Assembly: GCA_937981995.1 (NCBI GenBank) | Contig: CALJNC010000042.1 | Location: 1-35,523, forward strand | Direction: 5' to 3' | Source of the DNA: an uncultured Chitinophagaceae bacterium | GTDB taxonomy: Bacteria; Bacteroidota; Bacteroidia; Chitinophagales; Chitinophagaceae | Length of the DNA stretch: 35,523 nt | Shown here: positions 25,403-32,963 of the stretch, one piece after another | Numbering within the stretch: position 1 is the stretch's first letter | How the letters are laid out: each line of letters starts with the position of its first letter | Notes under the pieces: model-generated | What the model saw: the letters and a program-made list of their open reading frames with translations, nothing else | Told to the model about the DNA's origin: nothing | The model's database searches: none | Position numbers and translations under genes: made by a program

Positions 25403-26302
25403 ATGAAAAGAATAAATTCAATTTTAGCAGTAGCCATGATGGCAATTTTATTTACAGCTACAAGCTGTAACAAGGAAAAAGAAGTAGTAGATATTTCTAC
25501 TAAATCAAATTTAGAAATGAACTTTACCGGTCTTGAAGATTTGGGAAGCGATTATGCTTATGAGGGTTGGTTGATTGTAGACGGAGCTCCAGTATCAGCA
25601 GGAATATTTACAGTAAATGAAGCAGGTATTCCATCGGCTTCGTCATTCGAAATGGATATAGCTACCTTAGAAAACGCAACAGCTTATGTATTAACGATTG
25701 AGCCTAGCCCAGACAATGACCCGGCACCTAGTAAAGTACACATCCTTGCTGGTGATTTTAATGGAAATACTTCTACATTAGGTGTAGATCATCCGTCGGC
25801 AATTGCTACTGATTTTAAAGCTTCTACAGGTAAATACATTTTGGCTACACCTACTGATGGTGGCGGAATGGATAACGAAGAAAGCGGCGTATGGTGGTTA
25901 GATCCTGCTGCAGGTCCAGGTCCTGGTTTATCCATACCAGCTTTGCCAGAAGGATGGGAGTATGAAGGTTGGGCAGTTATAAACGGAGTACCTGTAAGTA
26001 CTGGAAAATTTACAATGGCTAGTGGCAACGATGATTTTTCCGGATTTAGTGGAACGTCTGCAGGTCCTGCATTCCCTGGTGAAGATTTCTTAATGAACGC
26101 ACCAAGTGGTTTGACATTTCCTACTGATTTAACAGGGGCAACAGTAGTAATTTCTGTTGAGCCTAAGCCAGATAATAGTCCAGCACCATTTTTACTTAAG
26201 CCATTAGTAAGTGCTGTACCATCAGGTGCTATGACGCACAGTGCTTTGGATATGACAAATAATGCCGAAGCTACAAATCCTACCGGTACAATAACACGAT
26301 AG
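25403..26302 (+). CDS. Lipoprotein with two tandem anti-sigma-K-like repeats
   Basis: The 299-residue lipoprotein (lipobox TATSC, Cys22) contains two copies of one module. Copy 1 (~50-125) has YEGWLIVDGAPVSAGIFTV and LTIEPSPDNDPAPS. Copy 2 (~186-275) has YEGWAVINGVPVSTGKFTM and ISVEPKPDNSPAPF. The pattern 'EGW.v.dG.pvs.G.Ft … iEP.pDN.PAPs' is like the C-terminal domain of RskA-type anti-sigma-K factors, but there is no sigma-binding domain or inner-membrane helix, so regulation of a sigma factor is not supported. A Gly/Asp-rich linker joins the copies. A terminator follows 24 bases after the stop. Confidence 0.7.
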   Translation: MKRINSILAVAMMAILFTATSCNKEKEVVDISTKSNLEMNFTGLEDLGSDYAYEGWLIVDGAPVSAGIFTVNEAGIPSASSFEMDIATLENATAYVLTIEPSPDNDPAPSKVHILAGDFNGNTSTLGVDHPSAIATDFKASTGKYILATPTDGGGMDNEESGVWWLDPAAGPGPGLSIPALPEGWEYEGWAVINGVPVSTGKFTMASGNDDFSGFSGTSAGPAFPGEDFLMNAPSGLTFPTDLTGATVVISVEPKPDNSPAPFLLKPLVSAVPSGAMTHSALDMTNNAEATNPTGTITR

Positions 26303-26323
26303 ATTGATATTGACCTTTATATA

Positions 26324-26360
26324 AAAAAACCCAGTTCGAGAGGACTGGGTTTACTTTTTT
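26324..26360 (+). terminator. Rho-independent terminator after the repeat lipoprotein gene
   Basis: The stem 26327-26337/26342-26352 (AAACCCAGT with ACTGGGTTT at its base) is followed by TTACTTTTTT. The A run before the stem could also serve the minus strand. Confidence 0.85.
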
Positions 26361-26375
26361 AATAAAAAATTATTT

Positions 26376-26455
26376 CTAAACTGATGAACTCAAATACTCA
26401 CGATTCATACGAGCAATATTGGAAATAGAAATTCTTTAAGCACATTTCAACGAAC
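26376..26455 (-). pseudogene. Decayed copy of the sdhB 3' end
   Basis: Read on the minus strand, this stretch encodes [16 protein letters not shown] followed by a few residues and TAG (26378-26376). The intact sdhB (27472-28233) ends with [16 protein letters not shown], a few residues and TAG. Upstream in the same frame a Lys codon of sdhB (AAA in CPKG) is TAA here, and homology fades by about 26455. The two copies share an exact 18-bp core, 26404-26421 and 27506-27523, with silent differences around it, so the relic has diverged for some time. It has no start and cannot make a protein. Confidence 0.85.
26404..26421. repeat. 18-bp direct repeat, copy 1 (in the sdhB relic)
   Basis: TTCATACGAGCAATATTG is identical to 27506-27523 inside the 3' end of intact sdhB, 1102 bases away in the same orientation. 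It may be an attachment-site-like core or just the best-conserved part of the duplicated gene end. Confidence 0.8.
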
Positions 26456-26482
26456 TTCCAGCCGCGGTTTCTCCGCAATTTG

Positions 26483-26947
26483 TCAATACCCGTTAAGGTA
26501 GGTCTTGTCTCTAATTTTTTCTTTAACAAGGTCATTTAGCTTTTTATACTTTGCGACATTTTCTTCAACGTAATATTTATCTGCACCATTTTTAAATACC
26601 CAGTCAGACCACAATTGTAGATATTTACTGCATCGATTGTAAGTAAAATGGACTAATAAATTGGACAAATCTTTATATTCAGTTCTGTTGATTATTTGTA
26701 CAAGAACCTGAGCATGTTGGATTTGGCAAAGCTCTCCTTCAGGTGGTGTATAATGTACCAATGTTCCAAAAAAAGAGCCATCTCCTTCAAAATGGGCCCA
26801 GATAATCCTTTTATACCACTCCCGCTCTTTTTTAGCTTGTGTACAATTTAGTTCCTTACCAATTTCAATTCCCTCTACATTGACCGAAGAGCAGCATCCA
26901 ACCAATAAAAGTGGTATAATTAATAGGAAAAGAGTCTTTCGATTCAT
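26483..26947 (-). CDS. Small lipoprotein of unknown function (first of a pair)
   Basis: The 154-residue product has a signal peptide and lipobox ending LLVGC (Cys18, followed directly by Cys19). The mature part has three more cysteines, the aromatic segments WYKRIIWAHFEGDG and YLQLWSDWVF, and a Lys-rich C-terminus. I recognise no family. It lies 14 bases downstream of another small lipoprotein gene on the same strand. Both genes are in the ~1.1-kb segment between intact sdhB and its 3' relic, so they look like inserted cargo. Confidence 0.6.
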   Translation of the reverse strand: MNRKTLFLLIIPLLLVGCCSSVNVEGIEIGKELNCTQAKKEREWYKRIIWAHFEGDGSFFGTLVHYTPPEGELCQIQHAQVLVQIINRTEYKDLSNLLVHFTYNRCSKYLQLWSDWVFKNGADKYYVEENVAKYKKLNDLVKEKIRDKTYLNGY

Positions 26948-26961
26948 TCTATGAATTTGGT

Positions 26962-27444
26962 TTATAAAATGGAATGGGCTTTGAAAAGGAAAGGATATCC
27001 TAAATGTCTGTAAAAGGTATCATTCTTAATACTAAACTTAGCCAAAGACAAGAAGTTGATATTTAATGTGTCTCTACCGGAAGTAAATAAGACTTGCTCA
27101 TTTTTCTCTACAAGCACGATATCTGAGTATCTCAAAACTGAAACTGGCATGTCTCTATGTGATTTAATTCTCGGAGAATACTTAAAGTCGTACCAAGTGC
27201 TGGTATAGTCACGATCAAAATTTAACCATACTATTTTTTGTACTACATCAACGTATTTATCCTGAAGCCAGAATCCAGATAAATATTTTTTTACTGTATC
27301 TATGTTTTCGGTAGGTATTTTTTCAGTTTTATCTTGGAAAATAAGATTATTCCTTTCTTCAAATCTGTTTTCCAGGCATGAAGAAGTTGCTAAGAACAAG
27401 ATTAAAAAATAGCAGAGCTTAGATTTAATTAGAGGGTATTTCAT
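26962..27444 (-). CDS. Small lipoprotein of unknown function (second of a pair)
   Basis: The 160-residue product has a signal peptide ending LATSSC (Cys23 acylated). The mature part has a repeated aromatic/charged character (SGFWLQDKYVDVVQKIVWLN, TSTWYDFKYSPR) suggesting a beta-rich domain. I recognise no family. It starts 27 bases downstream of the sdhB stop on the same strand, so it could be read from the sdh promoter. It forms a pair with the next lipoprotein gene inside the segment bounded by the sdhB 3'-end duplication. Confidence 0.6.
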   Translation of the reverse strand: MKYPLIKSKLCYFLILFLATSSCLENRFEERNNLIFQDKTEKIPTENIDTVKKYLSGFWLQDKYVDVVQKIVWLNFDRDYTSTWYDFKYSPRIKSHRDMPVSVLRYSDIVLVEKNEQVLFTSGRDTLNINFLSLAKFSIKNDTFYRHLGYPFLFKAHSIL

Positions 27445-27471
27445 ACTCAGTTTAACGAAGTGTTTAAGCTC

Positions 27472-28233
27472 CTACTTAGTAATTGTAGCACTCAAGTATT
27501 CGCGGTTCATACGAGCAATATTGCTAATCGAAATTCCTTTAGGACATTCCACCTCGCAAGCTCCTGTGTTTGTACAAGCACCAAAACCTTCTTTGTCCAT
27601 TTGAGCTACCATATTTTGTACACGCTCTTTTGCTTCTACTTGCCCCTGTGGTAACAATGCAAATTGCGAAACTTTAGCTCCTACGAATAACATGGCCGAA
27701 GCATTTTTACAAGTAGCTACACATGCACCACAACCAATACAAGTGGCAGCGTCCATTGCCATATCAGCATCTTCTTTGCGGATTGGAATAGCATTCGCAT
27801 CCTGTGTATTACCCGAAGTATTTACAGATATAAAGCCGCCTGCATGTTGAATACGATCAAATGATGAACGATCTACCATCAAATCTTTTATTACGGGGAA
27901 TGCCTTAGCTCTCCAAGGTTCAATGTGAATGGTATCTCCATCATTAAAGCTTCGCATGTGCAACTGACAAGTTGTTACGGCTTTATCTGGTCCGTGAGAC
28001 TCACCATTGATGTGCATAGAGCATGATCCACAAATACCCTCACGGCAATCATGGTCAAAGGCTACAGGCTCCTCGTTTTTAGCTACAAGCTGCTCGTTTA
28101 ATACGTCCATCATTTCTAAGAAGGACATATGATCCGAAATTTCGGAAACTTTATATTCCACCATTTCACCTTTTACAGATGCATTAGCCTGGCGCCAAAT
28201 TTTTAGTGTAAGATTCATACTTTCTTGTGACAT
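27472..28233 (-). CDS. sdhB: Succinate dehydrogenase/fumarate reductase iron-sulfur subunit
   Basis: The 253-residue subunit passes electrons from the flavin of SdhA to quinone. The plant-type [2Fe-2S] site is Cys63, Cys68, Cys71 and Cys89 (CREGICGSC … TTC). The [4Fe-4S] and [3Fe-4S] sites use [11 protein letters not shown] (165-175) and [11 protein letters not shown] (220-230). No signal peptide is present; it faces the cytoplasm. It is the last sdh gene in the order sdhC-sdhA-sdhB, but a four-helix-bundle gene is wedged between sdhA and it. Its 3' end is duplicated as a relic ~1.1 kb downstream. Confidence 0.95.
   Translation of the reverse strand: MSQESMNLTLKIWRQANASVKGEMVEYKVSEISDHMSFLEMMDVLNEQLVAKNEEPVAFDHDCREGICGSCSMHINGESHGPDKAVTTCQLHMRSFNDGDTIHIEPWRAKAFPVIKDLMVDRSSFDRIQHAGGFISVNTSGNTQDANAIPIRKEDADMAMDAATCIGCGACVATCKNASAMLFVGAKVSQFALLPQGQVEAKERVQNMVAQMDKEGFGACTNTGACEVECPKGISISNIARMNREYLSATITK
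27506..27523. repeat. 18-bp direct repeat, copy 2 (in intact sdhB)
   Basis: This copy is identical to 26404-26421 and lies 32 bases inside the sdhB 3' end, coding NIARMN on the minus strand. Confidence 0.8.
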
Positions 28234-28246
28234 AATATTTTTTTTT

Positions 28247-28278
28247 GAAGCGATTAGTGAATAGCGAAAAGCGATTAG
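28247..28278. repeat. Left inverted repeat of the IVS-type element
   Basis: The stretch holds repeated short units GCGATTAG, GCGAAAA and GCGATTAG. It pairs imperfectly with 28648-28674. The stop codon of the four-helix-bundle gene (28275-28277) lies in it. Confidence 0.65.
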
Positions 28279-28637
28279 GGCTTTTCTTCTAGTCTTTTAA
28301 TTAAAGAATTTAGCATTTTGCTTATTTCTGTTATTGAACTGTCTATTTCTTCGCTGTTATGTATAAAATTTAAGTTTTTACTAATTAATGTTTGTGTTTC
28401 GAGTTCGAATAAAGAACCTCTTGACGTTCTAAGGAATCGGATATAATCTCTACGAGAAAAACGGCCCCAACCTTCAGCAATATTTGACGGGATAGAGACA
28501 GCACAACGTTTAATTTGACTTGTTAATCCATATTGTTCTTCTTTTGGAAAGTTTTTTACCATAGAGTATACCTTAGTAACCAAAGCCATTGATTTTTGCC
28601 AAACTAATAACTCTTTATATGATTTTAATTCTCCCAT
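28275..28637 (-). CDS. Four-helix bundle protein (23S rRNA intervening-sequence protein family)
   Basis: The 120-residue protein belongs to the IVP/S23 family: an N-terminal [16 protein letters not shown] helix, the hallmark [19 protein letters not shown] in the middle, and a [19 protein letters not shown] helix. Members form pentameric four-helix bundles and are best known as genes carried in intervening sequences within 23S rRNA genes; their activity is not established. Here the gene sits alone between sdhA and sdhB, within inverted repeats, on the sdh coding strand. It looks full length and intact. It does not resemble an sdh subunit, and sdh operons do not normally contain it. Confidence 0.92.
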   Translation of the reverse strand: MGELKSYKELLVWQKSMALVTKVYSMVKNFPKEEQYGLTSQIKRCAVSIPSNIAEGWGRFSRRDYIRFLRTSRGSLFELETQTLISKNLNFIHNSEEIDSSITEISKMLNSLIKRLEEKP

Positions 28638-28647
28638 TGAATATTCT

Positions 28648-28674
28648 CTATTCGCTTTCCGCTAATCGCTCTTC
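28648..28674. repeat. Right inverted repeat of the IVS-type element
   Basis: Read on the minus strand, it carries GAAGAGCGATTAGCGGAAAG followed by CGAATAG. It pairs with the left repeat 28247-28278 with small gaps, and lies 11 bases upstream of the four-helix-bundle ATG. Confidence 0.65.
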
Positions 28675-28682
28675 CCTAATAT

Positions 28683-30698
28683 TTACTTATATGATCTCTG
28701 TTTTAATTCTATATCGTTGAACTCAAGTTGCTCTTTGTGCAACACAGCTTCACTTGGCTCTCCTTTATATTCCCAAGCTGCTACATAAGCATACTCATCA
28801 TCTTTACGTTTTGCTTCACCTTTTTGTTCGCCGTCAAGCTCTACACTTTCTTCACGGAAGTGACCTCCACAACTCTCGTTACGGTTTAAAGCATCTGTTG
28901 CAAATAATTCGCCTAGTTCTAAAAAGTCTGCCACTCGACCAGCTTTTTCTAACTCTGCATTTACTTGATCAGAACCTCCGGGTACACTTACGTTTTTCCA
29001 GAAGTCTTCACGCAAGGCTTTGATTTCAGCAATGGCTTCTTTTAATCCTGTTTCGTTACGAGACATTCCAACTTTCTCCCACATGATTTTACCAAGTATC
29101 TTATGATAATAATCAACGGAGTGTGTTCCTTTATTATTTACAAAGAATTCAATTCTTTCTTTTACATCTTTTTCCGCAGCTTCAAATTCAGGAGTATCCG
29201 TAGGAATTTTTCCCGTACGAATATCATGAGATAAATAATCACCAATCGTGTATGGCAATACAAAATAACCATCAGCCAATCCTTGCATAAGCGCAGAAGC
29301 TCCTAAGCGGTTGGCACCATGATCAGAGAAATTAGCTTCGCCAATGGCGTAACAACCAGGAATGGTAGTCATTAAGTTATAATCAACCCATACACCGCCC
29401 ATGGTATAGTGCGTAGCGGGATAAATCATCATTGGTGTTTTGTATGGATCTTCTGCTACGATTTTTTCGTACATCTGAAATAAGTTACCATACTTCGCCT
29501 TAACGATGGCTGCACCTAATTCAGTTATTTTTTCTTGTGAGGCATTATCTAAATTCTGCAGTTTAGCTTGCTCTTTACCATAACGCTCTATTGCCGATTT
29601 AAAATCAAGATAAACCGCTTCACCCGTTGCATTCACTCCATAACCAGCATCACAACGTTCTTTGGCCGCACGAGATGCAACATCACGAGGTACTAAGTTT
29701 CCAAATGCTGGATAGCGTCGCTCTAAATAATAATCTCTTTCTTCTTCGCTAAGATCAGTAGGCTTTTTAGTTCCGTTACGAATAGCTTCTACATCCTCTA
29801 AATTTTTAGGTACCCAAATACGTCCATCATTACGAAGTGACTCCGACATCAAAGTCAATTTAGATTGATAATCGCCCGAACGAGGAATACACGTTGGGTG
29901 AATTTGTGTGTAACAAGGATTAGCGAAGTAAGCACCTTTCTTATGTACTTTCCATGCGGCGGTTGTATTACTACCCATGGCATTTGTACTTAAGAAATAT
30001 ACATTACCATAACCACCACTAGCTATTACTACAGCATGTGCTGAGTGTCTTTCAATTTCTCCCGTAACCAAGTTACGTGCGATAATACCACGAGCCTTAC
30101 CATCTACTTTTACAACGTCTAGCATCTCGTGACGGTTGTGCATTTCAATTTTACCACGTGCTATCTGACGATTCATAGCGGAGTAACAACCTAATAAAAG
30201 TTGTTGTCCTGTTTGTCCTTTGGCGTAAAAGGTTCTTGAAACTAATACACCACCAAAAGAACGATTGTCTAATAAGCCACCATAATCACGAGCAAAAGGA
30301 ACCCCTTGTGCAACGCATTGGTCAATAATATTGGTAGATACTTCAGCCAATCGATAAACGTTGGCCTCGCGTGAGCGATAATCACCACCTTTTACCGTAT
30401 CATAAAATAATCGGTAAGCCGAATCACCATCACCCTGATAGTTTTTTGCTGCATTGATACCTCCTTGTGCAGCAATCGAGTGCGCACGACGTGGAGAATC
30501 CTGATAGCAAAACGCTTTTACATTGTAACCAAGTTCAGCGAGCGTAGCTGCAGCAGAACCTCCTGCTAATCCAGTACCCACAACAATCACGTCTATATTA
30601 CGTTTGTTGGCAGGGTTTACTAAGTCAATTTTATTTTTATAGTTTGTCCACTTATCAGCGATATCGCCTTTTGGAACTTTAGAATCTAATGTACTCAT
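28683..30698 (-). CDS. sdhA: Succinate dehydrogenase/fumarate reductase flavoprotein subunit
   Basis: The 671-residue catalytic subunit oxidises succinate to fumarate. The FAD-binding motif is [19 protein letters not shown] (~40-57). His73 in [13 protein letters not shown] is the expected site of covalent FAD attachment. [10 protein letters not shown] and the C-terminal [11 protein letters not shown] and [18 protein letters not shown] stretches are conserved substrate and FAD contacts of the b558-linked group. It starts 18 bases after sdhC. Its stop codon overlaps the right AATATTT repeat of the inserted element. Confidence 0.96.
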   Translation of the reverse strand: MSTLDSKVPKGDIADKWTNYKNKIDLVNPANKRNIDVIVVGTGLAGGSAAATLAELGYNVKAFCYQDSPRRAHSIAAQGGINAAKNYQGDGDSAYRLFYDTVKGGDYRSREANVYRLAEVSTNIIDQCVAQGVPFARDYGGLLDNRSFGGVLVSRTFYAKGQTGQQLLLGCYSAMNRQIARGKIEMHNRHEMLDVVKVDGKARGIIARNLVTGEIERHSAHAVVIASGGYGNVYFLSTNAMGSNTTAAWKVHKKGAYFANPCYTQIHPTCIPRSGDYQSKLTLMSESLRNDGRIWVPKNLEDVEAIRNGTKKPTDLSEEERDYYLERRYPAFGNLVPRDVASRAAKERCDAGYGVNATGEAVYLDFKSAIERYGKEQAKLQNLDNASQEKITELGAAIVKAKYGNLFQMYEKIVAEDPYKTPMMIYPATHYTMGGVWVDYNLMTTIPGCYAIGEANFSDHGANRLGASALMQGLADGYFVLPYTIGDYLSHDIRTGKIPTDTPEFEAAEKDVKERIEFFVNNKGTHSVDYYHKILGKIMWEKVGMSRNETGLKEAIAEIKALREDFWKNVSVPGGSDQVNAELEKAGRVADFLELGELFATDALNRNESCGGHFREESVELDGEQKGEAKRKDDEYAYVAAWEYKGEPSEAVLHKEQLEFNDIELKQRSYK

Positions 30699-30716
30699 AT
30701 AATAATCTCTTTAAGT

Positions 30717-31388
30717 TTAGTGAGTAATTGGGTTTAAATAATGGTAAATCGCAATGAATGCAAAGGCTGCTGGCACAACAATGGCAAATGCGTTACCTAC
30801 TTTCTTAATGATAGGTGTGTATTTGTTATTATTAAAGCCAACCGACTGAAACGAAGATTGAAAACCATGCAATAAGTGTAGTGCAAGTGCCACAAATGAT
30901 ATTAGGTAAATTATTACTCGTATAGGGTCTTGAAACTTTTCTACCGTCTCATGAAAATATCTTGTTGGATCTTCGGGTTGAAATTCAATATATTTTACAA
31001 CCATCTCATGCATCCAAAAATCATATAAGTGTAAGCCCAAAAATGCCATAATAACCGCACCGGTGTAAATCATATTACGACTCATCCAGTTAGAGTTAGC
31101 GCTTGGCTTGTTGTATGCGTATTTTACTTCGCGAGCTTGGTTATTTTTTAGCTCTAAATAAATACCCATTATTAAGTGAAAAAACACCCCAAACATAAGC
31201 ACAGGCTGCATTGCAAACTGTATTACTGGGTTCGTTCCCATGAAATGTGAAGCTGCATTAAAAGCATCTTCGCTAAATACAGAAACAAGGTTAATAGATA
31301 CGTGTATTACTAAAAAGGAAACAAGGAATAATCCCGAAAGTGCCATAAGCACTTTTCTTCCTATTGTCGAAAACTTTGAGTTTGCCAT
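30717..31388 (-). CDS. sdhC: Succinate dehydrogenase cytochrome b558 subunit
   Basis: The 223-residue membrane anchor has five hydrophobic helices and His residues within them (including FLVIHVSINL, GVFFHLIMGIY, LALHLLHGF) for two b hemes. This single-subunit, five-helix anchor is the type found in Bacteroidota and Bacillus. It passes electrons to menaquinone. It is first in the minus-strand operon sdhC-sdhA-sdhB and follows a clear promoter. Confidence 0.93.
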   Translation of the reverse strand: MANSKFSTIGRKVLMALSGLFLVSFLVIHVSINLVSVFSEDAFNAASHFMGTNPVIQFAMQPVLMFGVFFHLIMGIYLELKNNQAREVKYAYNKPSANSNWMSRNMIYTGAVIMAFLGLHLYDFWMHEMVVKYIEFQPEDPTRYFHETVEKFQDPIRVIIYLISFVALALHLLHGFQSSFQSVGFNNNKYTPIIKKVGNAFAIVVPAAFAFIAIYHYLNPITH

Positions 31389-31409
31389 AGTTTTTTTTCT
31401 GAAGTCTTA

Positions 31410-31440
31410 CAAAGATACTTTAGGACACTTGAATAGTCAA
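31410..31440 (-). promoter_or_regulatory. Promoter of the sdhCAB operon
   Basis: On the minus strand, TTG (31440-31438) is separated by 20 bases from the -7 box TATCTTTG (31417-31410), a canonical Bacteroidota promoter. The sdhC ATG is 21 bases further on. Confidence 0.8.
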
Positions 31441-31516
31441 TTTTTATAGGGCTTAGGGCTTATTTTTTTTACATTTTTCTTACCGAATGATATTAAGGTG
31501 ATTGTCGGTTCATTCG

Positions 31517-31524
31517 TATATTTG
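31517..31524 (+). promoter_or_regulatory. -7 promoter box of paaA
   Basis: TATATTTG matches TAnnTTTG and lies 20 bases before the ATG at 31545. No convincing TTG is seen at the -33 position. Confidence 0.55.
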
Positions 31525-31544
31525 TAGTACAAAATTTGACGATT

Positions 31545-32483
31545 ATGAGCGAGGAAAAAGGGAAGCAGTTATTTGAACAAAAAATTGAAAACGAGGTAAA
31601 AATCGAAGCAAGAGATTGGATGCCAGATGCGTATCGCAAAACATTGATTCGCCAAATTTCACAACACGCGCATAGCGAAATTGTGGGCATGTTACCCGAA
31701 GGAAATTGGATTACCCGTGCGCCTAACTTAAGACGCAAATTAATTTTAGTAGCTAAGGCACAAGACGAAGCTGGGCATGGATTGTATTTATACTCTGCTG
31801 CAGAAACATTGGGCATTACACGCGATGAGATGTTTGAGCAGTTACATACAGGTAAGGCAAAATATTCGAGCATTTTCAATTATCCAACACTTACTTGGGC
31901 TGATATTGGTACCATTGGTTGGTTGGTTGATGGTGCCGCAATTATGAATCAAGTAATGTTGTGTCGCACATCCTATGGACCTTATGCAAGAGCCATGGTT
32001 AAAATATGTAAAGAAGAAAGTTTCCATCAACGTCAAGGTTACGAAAGCCTTTTAGTTTTAAGTAAAGGAACTGATGCGCAAAAAGCAATGTTGCAAGATG
32101 CAGTTGACAGATGGTGGTGGCCAAGTATTATGATGTTTGGCCCTAGTGATGCTGAAAGCACGAATAGCGAAAAAAGTATTGAATGGAAAATCAAACGTCA
32201 AACAAATGATGAACTTCGTCAGCGTTTTGTTGATGCAACAGTTGAGCAAGCAGAAATTTTAGGTGTTACGCTTCCTGATCCTGATTTAAAATGGAATGAA
32301 GAACGTGGTCACTATGACTTTGGCGAAATTGATTGGGAGGAGTTTTGGAATGTAGTGAAAGGAAATGGTCCTTGTAATAAAGAAAGGCTTGCAGCCCGCA
32401 ACAAAGCTTGGGATGAAGGTGCTTGGGTACGAGAAGCAGCTATGGCACATGCCGAGAAAAAAGCAAAACGTAAAGCAGCATAA
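31545..32483 (+). CDS. paaA: 1,2-phenylacetyl-CoA epoxidase catalytic subunit A
   Basis: The 312-residue ferritin-like diiron oxygenase subunit inserts oxygen into the ring of phenylacetyl-CoA in the PaaABCE complex. The six expected metal ligands are in place: Glu45 (HSEIVG), Glu75 and His78 (DEAGH), Asp129 (LVDGAA), Glu158 and His161 (EESFH). ATG 31545 (MSEEKGKQ) is preferred to a TTG three codons upstream. The length is full. The normal operon paaABCDE is missing: the next gene is an FKBP lipoprotein 11 bases later. The partner subunit PaaC and the reductase PaaE must be elsewhere, or this paralogue does something else. Confidence 0.92.
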   Translation: MSEEKGKQLFEQKIENEVKIEARDWMPDAYRKTLIRQISQHAHSEIVGMLPEGNWITRAPNLRRKLILVAKAQDEAGHGLYLYSAAETLGITRDEMFEQLHTGKAKYSSIFNYPTLTWADIGTIGWLVDGAAIMNQVMLCRTSYGPYARAMVKICKEESFHQRQGYESLLVLSKGTDAQKAMLQDAVDRWWWPSIMMFGPSDAESTNSEKSIEWKIKRQTNDELRQRFVDATVEQAEILGVTLPDPDLKWNEERGHYDFGEIDWEEFWNVVKGNGPCNKERLAARNKAWDEGAWVREAAMAHAEKKAKRKAA

Positions 32484-32494
32484 AAAATATAATA

Positions 32495-32959
32495 ATGAAA
32501 AAAATAAGTAATACGCTATTTGTACTGTCCTGTATATTATTCATGGGATTAGCATTTACAGCATGTAAAAAGGATGATGATGTTCTTGCACAGAATATTG
32601 AAGAGATTGAGCAATACATAGCAGATAACAATTTAAGCGATGTACAAAAAACTGAAAGTGGATTACACTATATAGTAACTACTGAAGGAGATGGAAATTT
32701 TCCTGATATTAATAGTACCGTAAAGGTGAGCTATAAAGGCTATTTAACAGATAACTCTGTATTTGATGCAAATCCTAATTCTGAATTTCCACTTGCCAAT
32801 GTAATTGAAGGATGGCAAGAAGGGATTCCTAAATTTTCAAGAGGAGGTTCAGGAATATTGCTTATTCCAAGTAAATTGGGTTACGGCTCTAGTGGTGCAG
32901 GAAGTAGTATTCCCGGAAATGCAGTTTTAATTTTCGAGGTAGACCTACTAGATTTTTAG
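32495..32959 (+). CDS. FKBP-type peptidyl-prolyl isomerase lipoprotein
   Basis: The 154-residue protein has a type II signal ending AFTAC (Cys24). One FKBP domain spans ~65-154, with VKVSYKGYLTDNSVFD, VIEGWQEGIPKF, GGSGILLIPSKLGYG and the terminal FEVDLLDF. It should catalyse prolyl cis-trans isomerisation in the cell envelope, probably helping outer-membrane or secreted proteins fold. It lies 11 bases after paaA and 4 bases before the next gene, so the three may be cotranscribed. Confidence 0.92.
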   Translation: MKKISNTLFVLSCILFMGLAFTACKKDDDVLAQNIEEIEQYIADNNLSDVQKTESGLHYIVTTEGDGNFPDINSTVKVSYKGYLTDNSVFDANPNSEFPLANVIEGWQEGIPKFSRGGSGILLIPSKLGYGSSGAGSSIPGNAVLIFEVDLLDF

Positions 32960-32963
32960 ACAT

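Larger units (their letters stand above)
28234..28684. mobile_element. Putative four-helix-bundle (IVS-type) mobile element in the sdhA-sdhB junction
   Basis: A 437-bp segment (28241-28677) is flanked by AATATTT at 28234-28240 and 28678-28684, a possible 7-bp target duplication. Just inside are imperfect inverted repeats: left GAAGCGATTAG…GCGAAAAGCGATTAG (28247-28278) and, on the other strand, right GAAGAGCGATTAGCGGAAAG followed by CGAATAG (28674-28648). The only gene inside is the four-helix-bundle gene. Taking the segment out with one repeat copy gives the sdhA stop TAA, then ATATT, then the sdhB ATG: a typical tight operon joint. No transposase is present, so it would move by a host or outside activity. 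Confidence 0.7.

Noticed and set aside
26376-26455. The sdhB-like fragment as a functional small gene
   Set aside because: It has no start codon, an in-frame stop and loss of the upstream cysteine context.
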